A stretch of DNA of 64,000 bases from VFMC01 sp040398525 (lineage in GTDB: Bacteria > Actinomycetota > Acidimicrobiia > Acidimicrobiales > Ilumatobacteraceae). The DNA lies in the NCBI GenBank assembly GCA_040398525.1, contig JBBATY010000005.1:96089-160088 (forward strand), written 5' to 3'. The translations under genes and the position numbers were made by a program. The first letter of the stretch is position 1. Each line of letters opens with the position of its first letter. The notes below the pieces were generated by a model, which saw only the letters and a list, made by a program, of their open reading frames with translations, did no database searches and had not been told where the DNA came from. Positions 58,471-64,000 of this stretch are shown here, piece after piece.

Positions 58471-59300
58471 CCAGCTGCCTGGCGGGCGACGGCCGCCTGC
58501 TGCATCAGCGCTGCGGCCTCGTCGTATGCCTCGGCGGCGACGACCACCAGGTCGTCGATCTCGGCCTCGCTGAAGCCGGCCAGCGTGCGGAACTCGCGGG
58601 CGAGGTGCACCGGGTTCTCGTCGCGCTCGCCACGGAAGCCCCCGAAGCTGAACAGTTTGTCGACGGCGCGCTGGAAGGCGAGGGCGTTGCGTTGGCGCTC
58701 GGGGTCGGCGACGGTGAGCTTGCGCAGCCAGTCGCTGCCCATCTTCACGTGGGTCACCTCGTCGGCGAGCATCCAGTCCTCGCTGAAGGTGAGCACCGGA
58801 TCGGTGAGCGAGGTGCCGAGGTCGCGCATCGTCGTGAACACGTCGATCGCCAAGCCCTCGAGCGCCCGGTTCACCCCAGTGAGCCGCAGCACCGGATCGG
58901 CGTTGCAGGCCGCCTGGTAGAGGGTGGTGCCTTCGGCGAACTCGCCGATCTCGGAGCCCATGTGCTCGCTGAGGCGACAACTGATCTCGACGTGGCGCGC
59001 CTCGTCCCAGCACTGGCGCGCCATGTCGAGCTTCATGAGGAACGGCACCTCCTCGCGTCCGTTGCCGGTCTCGAAGTCGAAGCAGGTGCGGCCTGCGCCC
59101 TCGAGGGCCTGGATCTCGCCGACGAAGATGCCGTGCATCAACGCCCGCGAGTTGTCGGACAGCTCCTTGACACCCGGCAAGAGGCCATTGATCCGGGTGC
59201 TCGGGTGGAGGTTGCGCGGGTCGAACAGCGACTCCTCGGCACTGACCTGGTTGAACCGGGAGTCGCGAGCGAGCTCGGCGACCGGCAGCATGCGCTTCAT
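58467..59300 (-). CDS. Ferritin-like diiron-type protein (DUF455-like)
   Basis: The 277-residue helical protein shows two metal-ligand-like motifs, CWDEARHVEISCRLSEHMG and LADEVTHVKMGSDWLRKL, and an earlier Glu in VGEIQALEGAGRTCFDFE. These match the E...ExxH pattern of ferritin-like/DUF455 proteins. Metal storage, oxidation or a redox role is possible. The start is ATG at 59300. Its stop overlaps the CTG start of the membrane-protein gene. Confidence 0.82.
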   Translation of the reverse strand: MKRMLPVAELARDSRFNQVSAEESLFDPRNLHPSTRINGLLPGVKELSDNSRALMHGIFVGEIQALEGAGRTCFDFETGNGREEVPFLMKLDMARQCWDEARHVEISCRLSEHMGSEIGEFAEGTTLYQAACNADPVLRLTGVNRALEGLAIDVFTTMRDLGTSLTDPVLTFSEDWMLADEVTHVKMGSDWLRKLTVADPERQRNALAFQRAVDKLFSFGGFRGERDENPVHLAREFRTLAGFSEAEIDDLVVVAAEAYDEAAALMQQAAVARQAAG

Positions 59301-59362
59301 GGCCGCACTGTACCGGTTGGCCGATCGGAGCGAGGACGCAGACTGCGACCGCGACGCCGCGC

Positions 59363-59914
59363 TCAGCGGATCAGCGTGTCGGCCTCGTGGCCGCCGCTCA
59401 CCAGGTGGATCCGGCCGTCGATCACGTCGACCACGGTGATCGACGCGTTGTCGAGGCTGCGGATGACCAACCGGTCGTCGCCGAGCGCGGCGCCGATGAC
59501 GGCGTTGATCGCCACGAAGTGGCTGAACACGACGGTGGGCTGTTCGAGCATCGTGAGGGCGGTGACGATGTCGTCGCGGAATGTCGTGTAGCGCGGGCCG
59601 AGCTCGGCCCACGTGCCCTGCATGGCGGCGCGCAACCAGTCGACCCGCTCCCCCATCGGGATGCCCTCGGGCGACGGGATCTCGGCAACTCGGGGCTCGA
59701 TCGTCACCGGGGCGCCCCACAGCTCGGCCAACGGTGCAGCCGTCTCGCGACAGCGTCGCAGCGGGCTCGACACCACCGCCGCAGGCGACCCTGCAGCCAG
59801 CGTCGTCGCGGCAGCAACTGCCTGGCGCACACCGAGCTCGTCGAGGCCCGGGTCGGGGTCGACGTCCCATCCGGCCGTGGCCCGGCCGTGGCGGACCAGG
59901 TGGACGCGGGTCAT
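59363..59914 (-). CDS. Histidine phosphatase family protein
   Basis: The 183-residue protein has the RHG motif at the start (VHLVRHGRATAGW). It also has SSPLRRCRETAAPLAE, the acid region PRVAEIPSPEG and a late His in VVFSHFVAINAV. It belongs to the phosphoglycerate-mutase-like phosphatases; the substrate is unknown. ATG at 59914 overlaps the PIG-L gene stop as ATGA. Confidence 0.92.
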   Translation of the reverse strand: MTRVHLVRHGRATAGWDVDPDPGLDELGVRQAVAAATTLAAGSPAAVVSSPLRRCRETAAPLAELWGAPVTIEPRVAEIPSPEGIPMGERVDWLRAAMQGTWAELGPRYTTFRDDIVTALTMLEQPTVVFSHFVAINAVIGAALGDDRLVIRSLDNASITVVDVIDGRIHLVSGGHEADTLIR

Positions 59915-60723
59915 TCGAACAACCACCTGTCGCGGACACCGGGCTCGTCGCCGACCTTGATGAACCATTCGGTGCCGAACGACGCAGCAAAGGCTTCGTC
60001 GGGCATCTCGAGGAAGAACGACGAGTCGCTGATCTGGCTGGCGTGGCACCGCATCGAGTTGCGCTTCAGGCCAACCCATTGCCGCACGTCGACGGCGTGG
60101 GTCAGCTCGGCCTCAGGCGTGCCGAACGGGTTGCCGTCGTCGGCGGGAGCCTCCGGATCGAACCCGTCGTCGGGTCCGCCAGCTGCACCGTCGGCCTCGG
60201 CCATCGCCCGCGCCATGGCGATCACCCGACCGAGGTGGTCGCGGTTCATCGTCGCCTCGAACACCGCCGAGGTGCCCGCCAGGGCGGCGGCCCGGTGACC
60301 GACACGGTGCACCTGGATGTGGTCGGGGTGGCCGTAGTTTCCGTGCCAGTCGTACACCGTGAGCACGTCGGCGCCTTCTTCGCGCAACACCTCGGCCAGG
60401 CGCACAGCGGCGTCGTCGACGGACGCCTGCCAGAACGCCTCGGGATGATGGTTCTGCTCCCACCCGGTCATCCCGCTGTCGGCATAGCCGAGCCACACGA
60501 CGCGATGGATGCCGAGCACCTCGGCCGACCGATGGGTCTCGGCACGACGACGGTCGACGAGCGTCTCGCCCTCGGCGAGGTCGGCCGGCACCTCGCCGTG
60601 GTCGCCGTTGGTGGCCACCACCAGCACCACGCGATGTCCCTCGTCGACTGCCCTGGCGATGGTGCCACCTGTTGCGATGGACTCGTCGTCGGGGTGCGCG
60701 TGGAAGCAGACGAGCGTGCCCAT
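59911..60723 (-). CDS. PIG-L/LmbE family deacetylase (MshB/Mca-like)
   Basis: The 270-residue zinc enzyme shows the metal motif HAHPDDES at residue 8 and the second His cluster in YGHPDHIQVHRV. In actinobacteria such enzymes deacetylate mycothiol precursors (MshB) or cleave mycothiol conjugates (Mca). Which one applies is unclear, since no other mycothiol gene is near. ATG 60723 overlaps the CoA transferase stop by one base (TGATG). Confidence 0.88.
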   Translation of the reverse strand: MGTLVCFHAHPDDESIATGGTIARAVDEGHRVVLVVATNGDHGEVPADLAEGETLVDRRRAETHRSAEVLGIHRVVWLGYADSGMTGWEQNHHPEAFWQASVDDAAVRLAEVLREEGADVLTVYDWHGNYGHPDHIQVHRVGHRAAALAGTSAVFEATMNRDHLGRVIAMARAMAEADGAAGGPDDGFDPEAPADDGNPFGTPEAELTHAVDVRQWVGLKRNSMRCHASQISDSSFFLEMPDEAFAASFGTEWFIKVGDEPGVRDRWLFE

Positions 60724-61889
60724 CAGGCGTCGACGACAGCTCCGCTGGCGAGCAGCGACTCGATGCGATCGGCCGGGATGCCCCAGTCGACGAGCACCTC
60801 GCGGCTGTGCTGGCCGGCATGTGCCGGTGCGCTCTCGACGACCGGCGCCGTGCGCGAGAACCGGGGGGCCGGTGCCGGCTGCTGCATGCCGCCGACCTCG
60901 ATGAAGGTGCCCCGCTCGACGTTGTGCGGGTGGGCTGCAGCCTCGCTCATCGTGAGCACAGGGGCGAAGCAGACGTCGGTCGCCTCCATCACCTCGCACC
61001 ACTCAGCCCGGGTGCGGGTGGCGAAGACCTCGGCGAGGCGGGCCTTCAGATGCGGCCACGACGCCTTGTCCATCTGCCGGGCGAACTCGGCGTCGCCGTC
61101 GAGGCCCGTGAGCCGCATCAGCTCGGCGTAGAACTGCGGCTCGATCGACCCGATCGACACGTACTCGCCGTCGGCGCATCGGAACACGTCGTAGAAGTGG
61201 GCGCCGGTGTCGAGCAGGTTCGTGCCGCGAGCGTTCTCGTCGAACATCCCGATCGTCTTGAACGCCCAGAACATGCTCATCAGCACCGCAGCACCGTCGA
61301 CCATCGCGGTGTCGACCACCTGGCCCTGGCCGCTGCGCTGCGCCTCGAGCAGGGCGCACACCACTCCGTAGGCGAGGAACATGCCGCCACCACCGAAGTC
61401 GCCCACCATGTTGAGCGGCGGGACGGGCGCCTCACCCGCGCGGCCGAAGTGCGCCAGCGCCCCCGCGAGGGCGATGTAGTTGATGTCGTGACCGGCCGCC
61501 TGGGCGTACATGCCGCTCTGGCCCCACCCGGTCATCCGGCCGAACACGAGGCGCGGGTTGCGGGCCAGGCACACGTCGGGACCGATGCCGAGGCGCTCCA
61601 TCACCCCGGGCCGGAACCCTTCGATGAGCGCGTCCGCCTGGGCCACCAGGTCGAGGAGGGTCGCCACCCCGTCGGGGTGCTTGAGGTCGACGGCGATGTT
61701 GCGACGGCCGCGCAGCATCACGTCGTAGTGCGGGGTGTCCGGGGCCGGGCCGCGCACCGACTGGGCGCGCTCGACACGGATCACCTCGGCACCCATGTCG
61801 GCGAGCATCATCGCCGCGAAGGGGCCGGGGCCGATGCCGGCGATCTCGATGACTCGGTATCCGGAAAGAGGTCCTGCCATGACCGGCAC
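60723..61889 (-). CDS. CoA-transferase family III, alpha-methylacyl-CoA racemase-like
   Basis: The 388-residue protein shows GYRVIEIAGIGPGPFAAMMLADMGAEVIRVE and RGRRNIAVDLKHPDG. The AMACR catalytic pair appears as His in AGHDINYIALAG and Asp in NMVGDFGGGGM; family III CoA transferases use a single Asp instead. AMACR changes the stereo-configuration of 2-methyl-branched acyl-CoA for beta-oxidation. The start may be ATG 61889 or 61880. Confidence 0.88.
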   Translation of the reverse strand: MPVMAGPLSGYRVIEIAGIGPGPFAAMMLADMGAEVIRVERAQSVRGPAPDTPHYDVMLRGRRNIAVDLKHPDGVATLLDLVAQADALIEGFRPGVMERLGIGPDVCLARNPRLVFGRMTGWGQSGMYAQAAGHDINYIALAGALAHFGRAGEAPVPPLNMVGDFGGGGMFLAYGVVCALLEAQRSGQGQVVDTAMVDGAAVLMSMFWAFKTIGMFDENARGTNLLDTGAHFYDVFRCADGEYVSIGSIEPQFYAELMRLTGLDGDAEFARQMDKASWPHLKARLAEVFATRTRAEWCEVMEATDVCFAPVLTMSEAAAHPHNVERGTFIEVGGMQQPAPAPRFSRTAPVVESAPAHAGQHSREVLVDWGIPADRIESLLASGAVVDA

Positions 61890-61940
61890 TCTAGAGCGGC
61901 GCGGACGCCCAGCTTCGGTCCGACGGACGACCGTGCCCGA

Positions 61941-62825
61941 TCAGCCGGCGTTGACCCGCGTGTGGCTGATGACAGCGTCGGTGATCAGCGGCCACAGCGG
62001 CTCGGGCATGTCGTGGCCCATGTCGGAGACGAGCAGCAGATGCGCGCCCGGGATCAACTCGGCCGTCCGCAACCCGCCCGACGGGGTGATGAGTGTGTCG
62101 TCGCGGCCGTGGATGACGAGGGTGGGCACACTGAGCTCGGCGAGGCGCGCCGAACGATCGCCGCTCGCGAAGATCGCCGCCAGCTGGCGCGGCGAGCCTT
62201 CGGGATAGAACGAGCGGTCATACCCGATCGCGGCCAGCTCCTTGGTGCGCTCGGCGTCGCGGTACTTCTTCGAGTGCCAGACCATCCAATTCGGTGCCGA
62301 CTCGATGTACTCCTCACGGCTCGCCGGCGGAGGCGCGAGCAACGCGGTCATCGCCTCGGGCGCCGCCTGGCCGTAGTTCGGGTCGCCACAGGTGCTCATC
62401 ACCGAGATGGCGCTCCGGCAACGGTGCGGGTGCTCGATCGCCACCGTCTGGGTGATCATCCCACCCATCGAGGCGCCCATCACGTGCGCCCGCTCGATGC
62501 CCAGGTGGTCGAGCAGGCCCACGGCGTCGGCAGCCATGTCGGACAGCGTGTACGGGACGGGCGGCACCTCGGTGCCCGTCAACGCGGCGGCCATCACGGC
62601 GCCGCTGTCGACCTCGACACCGTCGAGCTTGGTCGACAACCCGCAGTCGCGGTTGTCGAACCGCACCACGTGCAGGCCGCCGTCGGCCAGCATCCGGCAG
62701 AACTCCTCGTCCCACGAGATCATCTGCGCGGTGAAGCCCATGATCAGCAGCAGGGTCGGGTCGTCGGGCGAGCCGAACGTGTCGTACTCGAGTTCCATAC
62801 CGGTGGAGACGTGGGCGCGAGGCAT
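61941..62825 (-). CDS. Alpha/beta hydrolase
   Basis: The 294-residue protein has the nucleophile elbow GASMGG (Ser), an acid Asp in VIHGRDDTLI and a late His in SDMGHDMPEP, completing the triad. The oxyanion region is in LLLIMGFTAQM. It resembles the haloalkane/esterase-like family without clear substrate clues. It is divergent from the LLM gene by 23 bases. Confidence 0.9.
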   Translation of the reverse strand: MPRAHVSTGMELEYDTFGSPDDPTLLLIMGFTAQMISWDEEFCRMLADGGLHVVRFDNRDCGLSTKLDGVEVDSGAVMAAALTGTEVPPVPYTLSDMAADAVGLLDHLGIERAHVMGASMGGMITQTVAIEHPHRCRSAISVMSTCGDPNYGQAAPEAMTALLAPPPASREEYIESAPNWMVWHSKKYRDAERTKELAAIGYDRSFYPEGSPRQLAAIFASGDRSARLAELSVPTLVIHGRDDTLITPSGGLRTAELIPGAHLLLVSDMGHDMPEPLWPLITDAVISHTRVNAG

Positions 62826-62848
62826 GACCGGCAGGCTACCGTCACCGC

Positions 62849-63748
62849 ATGACCCTGTTCGGCGTCCATGCAGGCCTGCAACACACCACCGCCGACGAGC
62901 TCCGCGGCGTGTGGCGCACGATCGAGGACCTCGGCTTCGGCTGGATCTCGATCTGGGACCACTTCTACGGCGCGACCGGCAAGCCCGACGACGCCGCCTG
63001 CCTCGAGGCCGTGGCCATGCATGCGGCGCTGGCCTGCAGCACGTCGCGCGTGCAGGTCGGCTCGCTCGTCTACTCGATCGGCTACCGGCACCCCGCCGTC
63101 CTCGCCAAGGCCATCACCGCGATCGACCAGCTGTCCGGCGGCCGTGCGCACATGGGCATCGGGGCGGGCTGGGCCCAGGTCGAGTACCAGGCCTACGGCA
63201 TCCCGTTCCCCGACGTGAAGACCCGCATGGACCAGCTCGAGGAAGGCATCCAGTGCCTGCGCGGCCTGCTCCACGACGAGGTGACGACCTTCGAGGGCAA
63301 CTGGTTCACCCTCCACGAGGCGCGCAACGAGCCACGGCCCGTTCAGGCGAAGCTCCCGATCTGGGTGGGGGGCGGTGGCGAGAAGCGCACGCTCAAGATC
63401 GCTGCTCGCTACGCAGACGGTTGGAACGTGCCCTTCGTCTCCCCCGAGGCGTTCGCCCACAAGACCCAGGTGCTCGACCAGCACTGCGCCGACGTCGGCC
63501 GCGATCCGACCGCGATCTCGCGCGCGGTCAACCTCGGCCTCGCGTTCACCGAGGAGAGCTTGCAGGCACAGTTCGGCGCCTTGTCGTCGTACGTCCGGCC
63601 CGGGGTCCTGTCGGGCAGCGACGCCGAGATCGTCGAGCGGATCGGCCAGTACGTCGAGGCCGGGGCCGATCAGGTGAACATCGCGCTGCGCGCCCCGTTC
63701 GACCTCGACTCGCTCGCCCGCTTCGCCGAGTTGCTCGACCTGAGCTGA
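62849..63748 (+). CDS. LLM-class oxidoreductase, probably F420-dependent
   Basis: The 299-residue luciferase-like TIM barrel reads LGFGWISIWDHFYG near the start, QVGSLVYSIGYRHPAVLAK, SGGRAHMGIGAGWAQVEYQAYGIPFP and KLPIWVGGGGEKRTLKIAARYADGWN. The IGAGW and G-W elements are typical of F420 or FMN flavin-like cofactor enzymes. Given an actinobacterial host, F420 is likely. TACCGT lies 6-11 bases upstream of the ATG, suggesting a leaderless or nearly leaderless mRNA. Confidence 0.9.
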   Translation: MTLFGVHAGLQHTTADELRGVWRTIEDLGFGWISIWDHFYGATGKPDDAACLEAVAMHAALACSTSRVQVGSLVYSIGYRHPAVLAKAITAIDQLSGGRAHMGIGAGWAQVEYQAYGIPFPDVKTRMDQLEEGIQCLRGLLHDEVTTFEGNWFTLHEARNEPRPVQAKLPIWVGGGGEKRTLKIAARYADGWNVPFVSPEAFAHKTQVLDQHCADVGRDPTAISRAVNLGLAFTEESLQAQFGALSSYVRPGVLSGSDAEIVERIGQYVEAGADQVNIALRAPFDLDSLARFAELLDLS

Positions 63749-63757
63749 CGCGTCGCC

Positions 63758-64000
63758 GTGCCGGTCGTCCGCGCTCCGGGTCGGGTCAACCTGATCGGTG
63801 ACCACACCGACTACACGGGTGGTCTGGTCCTGCCCATGGCCATCGACCGCTGGACGGTGATCGACGTCGAGCCCCACGATCGCGTCACGCTGCGCTCGCA
63901 CGACGAGCCCGAGGCTGTCGATCTCGGGCTCGACATCGACGACCCGAGCAGCGTCGAGCCTGCCTGGGGCCGCTACGTGGCGGGTGTGGTCGCCGAGATG
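63758..64000 (+). CDS. galK: Galactokinase (GHMP family), partial at window end
   Basis: Only the first 81 codons are present (GTG start, 9 bases after the LLM stop). The signature APGRVNLIGDHTDYTGGLVLPMAID is that of galactokinase; most members have Glu in place of the Asp at NLIGD. The enzyme phosphorylates galactose. GRxNLIGxH separates it from other GHMP kinases, but the rest must be seen to exclude a related sugar kinase. Confidence 0.85.
   Translation, partial: MPVVRAPGRVNLIGDHTDYTGGLVLPMAIDRWTVIDVEPHDRVTLRSHDEPEAVDLGLDIDDPSSVEPAWGRYVAGVVAEM

Overview
The window is a contiguous stretch of GC-rich chromosome, almost certainly from an actinobacterium. The main pointers are the gene orders recA-miaB-miaA-dapF-hflX, lexA/LysM protein/nrdR and rpsP-KH-rimM-trmD-rplS-DUF2469-yraN, a CGAAC-N4-GTTCG type SOS box, a GTP-type PEP carboxykinase, an F420-type luciferase-like oxidoreductase and a mycothiol-style PIG-L deacetylase. 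A deep-branching lineage such as Acidimicrobiia is my guess from style, not a demonstrated placement. Genes are very tightly packed; stop/start overlaps of the form ATGA, GTGA, TTGA and in one case CTGA are common. I see no rRNA, CRISPR array, phage or insertion sequence.

Layout. 1-2.9 kb: a minus-strand operon encoding a small secreted Trp-rich protein, an ABC ATPase and two membrane proteins (the last cut by the window edge); this is the best candidate for an undescribed system. 3.4-10.6 kb: B12-dependent ribonucleotide reductase nrdJ with a promoter and candidate NrdR boxes, a molybdopterin oxidoreductase, a RibD-like reductase and the RNR repressor nrdR. 10.2-11.5 kb: an SOS hub in which lexA and a LysM division-inhibitor-like gene diverge from four LexA boxes. 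11.5-19.4 kb: a membrane protein, a DapC-like aminotransferase, hflX, dapF, miaA, miaB and recA, with a LexA box inside the recA promoter and no recX.

19.4-35 kb: mixed metabolism and envelope functions. These include two enoyl-CoA hydratase-family genes, a HemL-like aminotransferase, tRNA-His and tRNA-Lys, a His-tailed DMT permease, a lipoprotein with an unusual binding-protein/peptidoglycan-binding/fasciclin architecture, a tandem pair of flavodoxin-fold reductases with a SnoaL-like protein, an ECF sigma/anti-sigma pair, an RNA uracil methyltransferase and rpe.

35-52 kb: a long minus-strand core block: rsmD, coaD, a coiled-coil protein, DUF177, rpmF, plsX, acpP, rnc, mutM, smc, ftsY, a lipoprotein, ffh, rpsP, a KH protein, rimM, trmD, rplS, DUF2469 and yraN. 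It links translation, SRP targeting, chromosome structure and lipid synthesis, and is interrupted by one opposing gene (DUF952).

52-64 kb: a secreted serine protease, recG, rpmB, a cold-shock-like protein, PEP carboxykinase, a ferritin-like protein, a histidine phosphatase, a PIG-L deacetylase, an AMACR-type CoA transferase, an alpha/beta hydrolase, an LLM oxidoreductase and the start of a galactokinase. All functional assignments come from motifs and remembered family features; no database search was possible.
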